Of a stretch of DNA of 6,455 nt, positions 1 to 5,533 are shown piece after piece (position 1 is the first letter of the stretch; the number at the start of each line of letters is the position of its first letter). Both the position numbers and the translations under genes were made by a program. The notes beneath the pieces are model-generated. The model was not told the origin of the DNA and searched no databases. It saw only the letters and a program-made list of their open reading frames with translations. Origin of the DNA: Bacillota bacterium (lineage in GTDB: Bacteria; Bacillota; Clostridia; Acetivibrionales; DTU013); NCBI GenBank assembly GCA_023435805.1, contig JAEZMC010000310.1, positions 1 to 6,455 of the forward strand, in the 5' to 3' direction.

Positions 1-77
1 AACCAATAAGGTGCGGTATTTCAGACGCACGCAAATCGCTCGAAGTCGTTTTGCATGTACAGAACAGGAGAGGATAA
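1..77 (+). CDS. C-terminal tail of a Gfo/Idh/MocA-type oxidoreductase, partial, probable frameshift
   Basis: The upstream part lies outside the window. In the frame starting at base 3 the translation begins PIRCGISDARKSLEVVL and stops at TAA 75-77. The stretch DARKSLEVVL resembles the usual last helix of Gfo/Idh/MocA dehydrogenases, which normally continues as a phrase like LAxYxSxxxG. Here the same frame continues HVQNRRG, which does not fit. The frame that starts at 58 instead reads YRTGEDKR and stops at TGA 82-84, and this does fit the family ending. Bases 54-57 are therefore the likely site of a shift, equivalent to one extra or two missing bases. That could be a real mutation, a sequencing error, or chance. 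Either stop falls next to the TTG start of the YhcH-like gene, so the two were probably co-transcribed. Family identity is inferred from only about 25 residues; no catalytic motif is visible. Confidence 0.5.
   Translation, partial: PIRCGISDARKSLEVVLHVQNRRG
66..73 (+). promoter_or_regulatory. Ribosome binding site supporting the TTG start at 81
   Basis: AGGAGAGG lies 7 bases before TTG 81-83. This supports TTG as the initiator of the YhcH-like gene, because no in-frame ATG occurs near the family's usual N-terminus. Confidence 0.7.
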
Positions 78-80
78 ACG

Positions 81-536
81 TTGATCATTGATCGATTACA
101 AAATGCCGGTTTGTATCATGGCATAAGTTCAGGAATACAGAAAGCGCTTGAATTTTTACAAAAGTCGGATTTGGAAAAGTTGGAAACAGGAAGAGTAGAA
201 ATTGACGGAGACGATGTCTTTGCGTTGGTTCAGCAGTATGAAACCAAACCGGCGGAACAAGGCATATGGGAGGCGCATGAAAAATACATGGATGTTCAAT
301 ATATCCATAGCGGTGCCGAACGGATAGGCTACAGCAGCAGGGAAGGCATGAAGGTGATAAAAGAGTATGACTCGGACAGCGATTTTCTGCTACTGGAAGG
401 AGAAGGGAGTTTCTTTGAGGTAAAGGCGGGCTTCTTTGCGGTGTTTGCACCCGAGGATGCGCATATGCCCTGTTTGGCAATCACAACACCGGAAAAGGTC
501 AAAAAGATCATTATAAAGGTTGCTGTTTCAGCATGA
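81..536 (+). CDS. YhcH/YjgK/YiaL (DUF386) family protein, probable sugar-processing cupin
   Basis: A 151-residue protein, the usual length for this single-domain beta-sandwich family, which includes YiaL, EbgC and the sialic-acid anomerase YhcH/NanQ. Family members act in the cytoplasm on free sugars or sugar acids and bind a metal. Visible signature residues are the block E64-x-H66 followed by D71, H76 and E80 (IWEAHEKYMDVQYIHSGAE). A second block has F122, P124, D126, H128 and P130, and the C-terminal strand has K139, K141, K142 and K146. The histidines and acidic residues in these blocks are the probable metal ligands. TTG is chosen as start because of the ribosome binding site at 66-73, and the MIIDRL beginning suits the family. 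It directly follows a dehydrogenase tail and converges on the AraC gene. An anomerase or mutarotase role in the local sugar pathway is inferred; the substrate is unknown. Confidence 0.88.
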   Translation: MIIDRLQNAGLYHGISSGIQKALEFLQKSDLEKLETGRVEIDGDDVFALVQQYETKPAEQGIWEAHEKYMDVQYIHSGAERIGYSSREGMKVIKEYDSDSDFLLLEGEGSFFEVKAGFFAVFAPEDAHMPCLAITTPEKVKKIIIKVAVSA

Positions 537-545
537 GGAGGAGCA

Positions 546-571
546 TGCCCGGGTGAGTGCAATACCGGGCA
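546..571. terminator. Short hairpin between convergent genes, possible weak terminator
   Basis: TGCCCGG (546-552) and CCGGGCA (565-571) form a 7-bp GC-rich stem with a 12-base loop, between the stop of the YhcH-like gene and the stop of the AraC gene. No T-run follows on either strand, so intrinsic termination would be weak. It may only protect the 3' ends. Confidence 0.3.
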
Positions 572-591
572 ATGGCCTGCCGCCGGGTTCG

Positions 592-1431
592 CTACTTCAA
601 GCTCTTCCGGTATCGGCCGGGCGATACGCCCACGGTTCTCCTGAACATTCTCAGAAAATTGGAATAATCGTTAAAGCCTGATTTTGCGCAGGCTTCCGTA
701 ACATTTAACCCTTCAGAGAGCAATTTTTTGGCGTTTGAAATCCTTTTGTACTGAATATACTCGTGGAGGCTGCTGTTTGTAACCTTTTTAAAGAGACGGC
801 TCAGGTGATATCGGTTGATGAAGAAACGTCCCTCCAGAAACTCCAGCGACAGGTCGCTGTCAAGGTGTGAATGGATATATTCCAGCACCGGCAGCAGCTT
901 TTCGGGGACAGAGGGTATTTCTCCATCCGGCGGAAGCGTGCTTTTGAAGATCCGGTTAATGAAGACCAGCAGTTCGAGAAAACACGCCAGCTTTAGCACA
1001 TCGGATCCGTTGGAGGTCTCATCTTCCAATGCCTCCAATTTGGCAAACAGCTTCATGATTTCATCACACTGCTTACGGTTCAAGCTTAGGAGGTTTTGCT
1101 CCCCCATTGGCCTGCCGGTAAAGCAGTTCAACAGGTCGAAGGCTGGCGAGCTTAAATGCTGTGCAATTCCCGGATCAAAATGAATTACCACCCTTTCATA
1201 AGGCTCACCAGGTATAAAAAACGGTTTGTGGATCTCATTATTATTCATGATTAACAAATCGCCATATTTAAGCGAATATACCTTCTTTTCAACAAAATAA
1301 TTCACATTTCCGGAGATAAAAAAATAGATTTCAAAACGATCGTGAAGGTGAAAATCAGCCTGTCCGGGATTTTCAACCCTTGTGTGCCCATAATTGATCA
1401 CGGTCTTTAGATCATTATAATAGGTTTCCAT
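592..1431 (-). CDS. AraC-family transcriptional regulator with N-terminal cupin sensor domain
   Basis: 279 residues, a typical full-length two-domain AraC regulator. Residues about 20-95 form the cupin sensor: HLHDRFEIYFFISG (28-41) carries H28, H30 and E34, then YGDLLIMNNNEIHKP (56-70). The C-terminal 100 residues hold two helix-turn-helix motifs. The first is near 193-216 (DLSLEFLEGRFF, then RYHLSRLFKK) and the second near 243-267 (VTEACAKSGF, then NFLRMFRRTVGVSP), ending in the conserved GVSPGRYR. The ATG at 1429-1431 is preceded on the minus strand by AAGGGG, about 10 bases away. The gene is divergent from the four-gene sugar operon and convergent with the YhcH-like gene, so it is probably the local activator, responding to a sugar or sugar-derived ligand. 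That target and ligand are inferred from position. Imperfect direct repeats just upstream of its start suggest autoregulation. Confidence 0.93.
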   Translation of the reverse strand: METYYNDLKTVINYGHTRVENPGQADFHLHDRFEIYFFISGNVNYFVEKKVYSLKYGDLLIMNNNEIHKPFFIPGEPYERVVIHFDPGIAQHLSSPAFDLLNCFTGRPMGEQNLLSLNRKQCDEIMKLFAKLEALEDETSNGSDVLKLACFLELLVFINRIFKSTLPPDGEIPSVPEKLLPVLEYIHSHLDSDLSLEFLEGRFFINRYHLSRLFKKVTNSSLHEYIQYKRISNAKKLLSEGLNVTEACAKSGFNDYSNFLRMFRRTVGVSPGRYRKSLK

Positions 1432-1459
1432 ATTCGTGTCGCCCCTTTTTATTCATGTC
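1431..1459. repeat. Imperfect direct repeat upstream of the AraC gene, possible operator
   Basis: TATTCGTGTC (1431-1440) and TATTCATGTC (1450-1459) match at 9 of 10 positions and start 19 bases apart, close to two helical turns. AraC-family dimers commonly bind direct repeats at roughly this spacing. The first copy touches the regulator's start codon, so binding there would fit autorepression. Ten-base repeats can also occur by chance. Confidence 0.35.
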
Positions 1460-1504
1460 AAGAAAAGCCATATAAATAGCAAAAAAAGCAAAGATTATGG
1501 ATTA

Positions 1505-1512
1505 ATTATAAT
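1505..1512. promoter_or_regulatory. Overlapping divergent -10 boxes for the AraC gene and the sugar operon
   Basis: TATAAT occurs on the plus strand at 1507-1512 and, because the block is nearly palindromic, on the minus strand at 1510-1505. For the plus-strand operon the -35 position (about 1484-1489) lies in an A-run with no TTGACA match, as expected for a promoter that needs an activator such as the adjacent AraC protein. For the minus strand the -35 position (1533-1528) reads TTTCCT, also weak. The plus start site would be near 1518-1520, giving a leader of roughly 97 bases. Confidence 0.45.
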
Positions 1513-1517
1513 ATAAA

Positions 1518-1619
1518 ATGGATACAAAGGAAAGTCCGGACAGCCAGAAGCAGGCATATCTCGATAAAGGAAGCTTCTGTAAGCTGCCGGAGTATGAAAA
1601 CCGAGGGAGTGATGTATGA
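1518..1619 (+). CDS. Possible 33-residue small ORF in the operon leader
   Basis: An open frame starts at ATG 1518-1520 (MDTKESPDSQKQ...) and ends at TGA 1617-1619, overlapping the ATG of the first operon gene as ATGA, an arrangement typical of translational coupling. The product would be 33 residues, hydrophilic and charged, with no signal peptide or membrane segment and no family I recognise. There is no Shine-Dalgarno sequence upstream. The ATG lies 6 bases past the TATAAT, so expression would require leaderless initiation. The frame coincides with the leader stem-loop, so either could be accidental. Confidence 0.2.
   Translation: MDTKESPDSQKQAYLDKGSFCKLPEYENRGSDV
1536..1590 (+). promoter_or_regulatory. 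Long imperfect stem-loop in the leader of the sugar operon
   Basis: Bases 1536-1551 pair with 1573-1590. CCGG (1536-1539) pairs with CCGG (1587-1590), CAGC (1541-1544) with GCTG (1583-1586), and CAGAAGC (1545-1551) with GCTTCTG (1573-1579). This makes 15 base pairs interrupted by a one-base and a three-base bulge, capped by a 21-base loop. The loop bases TCTCG (1559-1563) can pair with CGAGG (1602-1606), which overlaps the Shine-Dalgarno sequence at 1603-1609; this uses four Watson-Crick pairs and one G-U pair. I recognise no known riboswitch class. The structure is seen on paper only; a regulatory role is inference. Confidence 0.4.
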
Positions 1620-2383
1620 TGAATGAGATGTCAGTGGCAGCACAGCTTTACACACTGAGGGAGTATCTGAAAACGCCCGATGAAATGAAGCACACCTTGA
1701 AACGGGTGAAAGCCGCGGGATATCATGCGGTGCAGGCGTCGGGAATCGGTCGCGTCGAAGCCGGGGTTTTCAGACAGCTTGCAGATGAAGCGGGTTTGAA
1801 AATCTGTGCAACGCATATCTCCTATGACCGCCTGCTGAATGAGCTGGATGCGGTGGTACAGGAGCATGCAGTCTGGGACTGCCATTATGTCGGGCTTGGA
1901 GCAATGCCGCCGCAGTATCGGGAAAGTCGTGAAGGCTATCTGGCTTTTGCGGCGGAATGCGGCGAGATTGCAAAGAAAATCTTCGACCGGGGCCTGAAAT
2001 TCATTTATCACAATCATAGCTTTGAATTTGAGAAATTCGGCGGCAGGACCGGTATGGAACTGCTGCTTGACAATACGGACCCTGAAACCTTCGGCATTGA
2101 ACTGGATACCTACTGGGTGCAGGCCGGAGGAGGCAATCCGGTTGAATGGATCAAAAAGGTTAAAGGGCGGATGGAAGTGGTCCATTTAAAGGACATGGCC
2201 ATGAAAGGCTTCCAGCAGCTGTTTGCCGAGATCGGGGAAGGCAACCTGAACTGGGGGGCCATCATAGAAGCCTGCCGGGAGACGGGTGTTCGGTGGTATG
2301 CGGTCGAACAGGACGAATGCCGGCGTGATCCTTTTGAAAGTCTTGCAATCAGCTTTCAATACCTTGAAAAGTATTTTCAATAA
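1616..2383 (+). CDS. Sugar phosphate isomerase/epimerase-like TIM-barrel protein (xylose isomerase-like)
   Basis: 255 residues, the usual length for the AP_endonuc_2 / xylose-isomerase-like TIM-barrel family. These are cytoplasmic, metal-dependent enzymes that isomerise, epimerise, dehydrate or cleave sugars and keto-sugars. Visible landmarks in barrel order are AAQLYTLRE (8-16), TH (67-68), FIYHNHSFEFE (129-139), ELDTYWVQAGG (162-172), VVHLKDM (188-194), GEGNLNW (207-213) and VEQDE (230-234). E137, D164, H190 and E231 are the expected divalent-metal ligands. A ribosome binding site, GAGGGAG (1603-1609), precedes two in-frame ATGs at 1616 and 1619, and either may be used. It is the first gene of a tight operon with a second barrel protein and two dehydrogenases. 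Related proteins are found with Gfo/Idh/MocA enzymes in inositol and 3-keto-glycoside pathways. The exact reaction is not determinable here. Confidence 0.87.
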   Translation: MMNEMSVAAQLYTLREYLKTPDEMKHTLKRVKAAGYHAVQASGIGRVEAGVFRQLADEAGLKICATHISYDRLLNELDAVVQEHAVWDCHYVGLGAMPPQYRESREGYLAFAAECGEIAKKIFDRGLKFIYHNHSFEFEKFGGRTGMELLLDNTDPETFGIELDTYWVQAGGGNPVEWIKKVKGRMEVVHLKDMAMKGFQQLFAEIGEGNLNWGAIIEACRETGVRWYAVEQDECRRDPFESLAISFQYLEKYFQ

Positions 2384-2389
2384 GTGAAC

Positions 2390-2395
2390 GGAGAG
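2390..2395 (+). promoter_or_regulatory. Ribosome binding site favouring the start at 2403
   Basis: GGAGAG ends only one base before the ATG at 2397 but 7 bases before the second in-frame ATG at 2403. Normal spacing therefore favours 2403, removing the residues Met-His from the longer reading. Confidence 0.65.
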
Positions 2396-2402
2396 AATGC
2401 AT

Positions 2403-3260
2403 ATGAGTAAGTTTATTTTGAGTGCTTTTGCGGATGAAATTGATCCCATGCTGACCAAACAAATGGACGTGCTGGACAGGCATGGCATCAAGTATATCGA
2501 AATGCGCGGAGTTAACGGGAAAAACCTGGTGGAGCACACGCTGGAGGAGGCAGGGGAAATCAAAAAGCAACTGGATGCCCGGGGCTTCAGGATTTCCGCC
2601 GTTGGGTCGCCTATCGGCAAAATAAAAATAACCGATCCTTTCGAGCCCCATCTGGAACTTTTCAGACACACGGTTAAAATTGCGCAAATATTGGAGACGG
2701 AGTATATCCGCATGTTCAGCTTTTTCATCCCGCAGGGGGAGGATCCCGCCAGCTTCAGGGACGAGGTCATGAAACGCTGGAGGGCATTTGTCGGTACTGC
2801 GGAAGGTACGGGGCTGACACTGCTTCATGAAAATGAAAAGGGTATTTACGGAGATACCGCCGAACGGTGCCTTGACCTGCTGGAGACAATGAATTGCAGC
2901 TATCTTAAGGCGGTGTTTGATCCTGCCAACTTTGTACAGTGCAATGTAAAGACCTACCCGGAGGCCTATCAGCTTCTGAAAGGGCATGTTGCATACATGC
3001 ATATCAAGGACGCTTTATATGCGGACCACAGCGTGGTGCCTTCCGGTTACGGCGACGGAAGGGTGAAGGATATACTGAAGGAACTGAACAGCGGCGGCTT
3101 CGAAGGCTTTCTCTCCCTTGAACCTCATCTCGCAGACTTCAAAGGCTTTGCCGGTCTTGAACCCGGCTCGCCGGCAAACAGACTGCCAAAGGACGGACCG
3201 GGGCAATTTGCCGTTGCTGTGGAAGCACTATTGAAAATATTAAACGAAATGGAAGGCTGA
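2403..3260 (+). CDS. Second xylose-isomerase-like TIM-barrel protein (sugar phosphate isomerase/epimerase)
   Basis: 285 residues from ATG 2403; an alternative ATG at 2397 adds two residues but has poor ribosome-site spacing. Landmarks are LSAFADEID (6-14), YIEMRGVNGKN (31-41), VGSPIGKI (67-74), LLHENEKGIYGDT (140-152), VFDPANF (171-177), MHIKDA (199-204), GYGDGR (215-220) and LSLEPHL (237-243). E145, D173, H200 and E240 are the likely metal ligands in the barrel mouth. It differs clearly from the barrel encoded just upstream: longer, with a HENEKGIYGD strand in place of HNHSFEF and a PHL-containing C-terminal strand. The two are therefore separate steps or subunits, not a recent duplication. 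It starts 19 bases after the preceding gene and ends 2 bases before the next. It probably acts on a keto-sugar produced by the dehydrogenases; this is inferred from operon context. Confidence 0.88.
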   Translation: MSKFILSAFADEIDPMLTKQMDVLDRHGIKYIEMRGVNGKNLVEHTLEEAGEIKKQLDARGFRISAVGSPIGKIKITDPFEPHLELFRHTVKIAQILETEYIRMFSFFIPQGEDPASFRDEVMKRWRAFVGTAEGTGLTLLHENEKGIYGDTAERCLDLLETMNCSYLKAVFDPANFVQCNVKTYPEAYQLLKGHVAYMHIKDALYADHSVVPSGYGDGRVKDILKELNSGGFEGFLSLEPHLADFKGFAGLEPGSPANRLPKDGPGQFAVAVEALLKILNEMEG

Positions 3261-3262
3261 CG

Positions 3263-4432
3263 GTGGAAATGATGGAACAATTACGTATCGGAATCATCGG
3301 TGTGGGCAATATGGGAAGCAGCCATGCCTGGCTGTTCGGAAACGGTGAGGTGCCCGGAGCGACACTTGCCGCAGTCTGCGATACAAACGCAGAACGCCTC
3401 AAATGGGCAAAAGAAACCTTTGGTGACCGTATCAGGCTGTTTGACAATGCAGATGCTTTTTTCGGTGCGAATGCCGCAGATGCCGTCATGGTCGCAACAC
3501 CTCATTATGATCATCCGGGATTGGCCGCCCGGGCGTTGGAGCACAATCTGCATGTTCTCATTGAAAAACCTGCGGGGGTATACACAAAACAGGTCAGGGA
3601 AATGAATGAAGCAGCAGCAAAGAGCGACAGGGTTTTCGGTATTATGTACAATCAGCGCACCAACCCGCTTTATCAAAAAGTACGGGCTCTTGTGCAGTCG
3701 GGTGATATGGGGGAGATCAAACGGATCAACTGGATCATCACCACCTGGTACCGGTCGCAGAGCTATTATAATTCCGGTGGCTGGCGCGCCACGTGGGCGG
3801 GCGAAGGAGGCGGTGTCCTGCTGAATCAGTGCCCGCACCAGTTGGACTTGTGGCAGTGGATTTGCGGTATGCCCAAGCGTGTTCGTTCTTTTATGGCCTT
3901 TGGCAAATACCACAATATTGAGGGGGAGGACGATGTCACCACCTATATGGAATATGATAACGGTGCAACGGGTGTCTTTATTACCAGTACGGCCGATTCG
4001 CCGGGTACGAACCGGTTTGAGATCCTGGGAGACAGGGGGAAGGTCGTAATTGAAGAAGGGCAGCTGAAATTCTGGCATCTGCCCGTTTCCGAAAGGCAGT
4101 TCAACAGGGAGTATGCGGGAGGCTTCGGTGAGCCGGAAAGCTGGAAATGTGAGATTCCCGTCCAGGGGACTGAGACAGCCCACCTGGGCATTATGAAGGA
4201 CTGGGTCAATGCCATCCGGAACAGTACCGATCTGCTGGCTCCTGGTATTGAAGGCATCAACGGGCTGACACTTTCCAATGCTATGCACCTTTCAGCCTGG
4301 ACGGACGATTGGGTGGACCTTCCCATAAATGAAGACCTGTTTTTTGAAAAACTGCAGGAAAGGATAAAAGCCTCGATATATATCAAACCGGAAGCGGCGG
4401 GAAAGACGCTGGATGTAAGAGGAACCTACTAG
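3263..4432 (+). CDS. Gfo/Idh/MocA-family NAD(P)-dependent oxidoreductase (389 residues)
   Basis: Two-domain cytoplasmic dehydrogenase of sugars or polyols. The N-terminal Rossmann domain begins RIGIIGVGNMGSSH (8-21) with the GxGxxG dinucleotide loop, followed by AVCDTN (37-42) at the end of the second strand. VATPHYDH (77-84) precedes the EKPAG motif (101-105), whose K102 is the family's catalytic lysine. The substrate domain carries GWRATWAGEGGG and then VLLNQCPHQLDL (185-196), with H192 and D195. The position after GGG that is Asp in inositol dehydrogenase is Asn188 here. The C-terminus extends beyond that of the shorter family member downstream. GTG 3263 is chosen because GGAAGG (3251-3256) sits 6 bases before it; ATG codons at 3269 and 3272 are alternatives. 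Two bases separate it from the TIM-barrel gene and one base from the next dehydrogenase, indicating coordinated translation. Substrate unknown. Confidence 0.9.
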   Translation: MEMMEQLRIGIIGVGNMGSSHAWLFGNGEVPGATLAAVCDTNAERLKWAKETFGDRIRLFDNADAFFGANAADAVMVATPHYDHPGLAARALEHNLHVLIEKPAGVYTKQVREMNEAAAKSDRVFGIMYNQRTNPLYQKVRALVQSGDMGEIKRINWIITTWYRSQSYYNSGGWRATWAGEGGGVLLNQCPHQLDLWQWICGMPKRVRSFMAFGKYHNIEGEDDVTTYMEYDNGATGVFITSTADSPGTNRFEILGDRGKVVIEEGQLKFWHLPVSERQFNREYAGGFGEPESWKCEIPVQGTETAHLGIMKDWVNAIRNSTDLLAPGIEGINGLTLSNAMHLSAWTDDWVDLPINEDLFFEKLQERIKASIYIKPEAAGKTLDVRGTY

Positions 4433-4433
4433 T

Positions 4434-5444
4434 ATGAAGATTCTTGGTACAGCTATCATAGGCTGCGGCGCCATATATGCCAATCACGCGGAATCGGTTG
4501 CCGGATCGGACTGGTCCCGGTTATATGCGGTTTGCGACATGGACGGCAAAAGAGCGGAGGATGCGGCACGGCGGTTTGACTGCCGCTGCTTCACGGATTA
4601 CCGTGAAATGCTCCTGGACAGTCATATTGACGTGGTGCATATTTGTACGCCTCACCATTTACACATGCAAATGGCGGTGGATGCCATGAAATGCGGAAAG
4701 CATGTACTGACGGAAAAACCCATGGCTATCACGGTAAAAGAGGCGGAGGAAATGAACCGGGTTTCCCGGGAAACCGGAAAGGTATTGGGGGTATGCTTCC
4801 AAAACAGGTATAACAATACCTCCCTGCGGATCCGGGAGGTCCTGCAATCCGGAAGAGCCGGGAAAATTCGGGGCGCAAAGGCAATCGTAGCATGGAACAG
4901 ACCCGACAGGTACTATACGGAAAGCGGCTGGAGGGGAAGGCTTAAAATGGAAGGCGGGGGCGTTCTGATCAACCAGGCCATCCATACGCTGGATCTGATA
5001 CAGTGGTTTCTCGGGCTGCCGGAGGGTGTCAAAGCCCATGTCGATACGCGCCTGCTGGAAGGGGTTATTGAAGTCGAGGATACGGCGGACGCCACTTTTA
5101 CCTGGCAAAATGGCAGCAGCTGTCTTTTTTATGCAACCAACAATTACGTGACAGATTCTCCTGTAGAACTGGAGATTATTTGTGAGAAGGCCGTCTTCCG
5201 GCTGTCGGAAACGTTGACCATCACATACTCGGACGGCACAACGGAGAGGATGTCGGAGATTGACAGGGCCACTGGTGAAAAAGCATACTGGGGATGTGGC
5301 CACAAATTTCTGATCCGTGATTTCCACAGAAAGCTATTGGAAGGGAAGGCGTTCGAACCCAGCGGCGAGCAGGGAATTGCGGCGGTCAGGATGATTGAAG
5401 CCATATACCGGGCTTCCGAAAGCGGAAGGCATATGAAGATATGA
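4434..5444 (+). CDS. Gfo/Idh/MocA-family NAD(P)-dependent oxidoreductase (336 residues)
   Basis: A second dehydrogenase of the same family, close to the standard length. The Rossmann domain starts TAIIGCGAIYANHAE (6-20), with AVCDMDG (32-38), CTPHHLH (71-77) and EKPMA (94-98), where K95 is the expected catalytic lysine. The substrate domain has SGWRGRLKMEGGG (164-176) and VLINQAIHTLDL (177-188), with H184 and D187; Asn180 replaces the Asp seen in inositol dehydrogenase. The C-terminal helix SGEQGIAAVRMIEAIYRAS is typical. ATG 4434 follows the previous stop by one base, with an AAGAGGA ribosome site about 10 bases upstream. It is the last gene of the operon, and a terminator follows at 5464. 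Low similarity to its neighbour outside the motifs suggests a different substrate, or the reverse redox step of an oxidation-reduction pair; that division is inference. Confidence 0.92.
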   Translation: MKILGTAIIGCGAIYANHAESVAGSDWSRLYAVCDMDGKRAEDAARRFDCRCFTDYREMLLDSHIDVVHICTPHHLHMQMAVDAMKCGKHVLTEKPMAITVKEAEEMNRVSRETGKVLGVCFQNRYNNTSLRIREVLQSGRAGKIRGAKAIVAWNRPDRYYTESGWRGRLKMEGGGVLINQAIHTLDLIQWFLGLPEGVKAHVDTRLLEGVIEVEDTADATFTWQNGSSCLFYATNNYVTDSPVELEIICEKAVFRLSETLTITYSDGTTERMSEIDRATGEKAYWGCGHKFLIRDFHRKLLEGKAFEPSGEQGIAAVRMIEAIYRASESGRHMKI

Positions 5445-5463
5445 GAATAAGCCCGACATTTGA

Positions 5464-5496
5464 AAAACCCCCTGATCGTCCGGATCAGGGGGTTTT
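5464..5496. terminator. Strong bidirectional intrinsic terminator
   Basis: Bases 5464-5477 pair perfectly with 5483-5496, giving a 14-bp stem (AAAACCCCCTGATC and its complement) with a five-base loop GTCCG. The plus strand ends in TTTT and the minus strand in TTTTT after the GC-rich core, so it can stop transcription of both the sugar operon and the convergent PAP2 gene. Confidence 0.93.
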
Positions 5497-5533
5497 CCGA
5501 AGGCCCTGTTATTCGGGTTCCTGCAGCCGTTTT

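Noticed and set aside
11..30. GTGCG...CGCAC inverted repeat as a terminator or operator.
   Set aside because: Only 5 bp with a 10-base loop and no T-run, and it lies inside the probable dehydrogenase tail coding sequence.
1456..1461. Minus-strand TTGACA as a -35 box for the AraC gene.
   Set aside because: A -10 at normal spacing would fall at about 1433-1438, next to the start codon, where there is no TATAAT-like sequence and no room for a ribosome site.
1526..1540. AAGGAAAGTCCGGAC resembles the conserved opening of bacterial RNase P RNA (GAGGAAAGTCCGG).
   Set aside because: The coding region begins fewer than 90 bases later, far too short for RNase P RNA, and no other conserved RNase P elements follow.
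2186..3002. Two long minus-strand open frames (2186-2770 and 2349-3002).
   Set aside because: Both are antisense to the second TIM-barrel gene, which has clear family motifs, and they show no motif of their own.
3281..4288. 335-codon open frame on the minus strand.
   Set aside because: It lies wholly antisense to the well-supported 389-residue dehydrogenase, has no recognisable domain, and is rich in Cys, Pro and His as expected of a shadow frame.
4659..5327. 222-codon minus-strand open frame.
   Set aside because: Antisense shadow of the 336-residue dehydrogenase, with no recognisable family features.
5497..5516. CCGAA...TTCGG inverted repeat beside the main terminator.
   Set aside because: Only 5 bp with a 10-base loop and no T-run; the adjacent 14-bp terminator explains the region.
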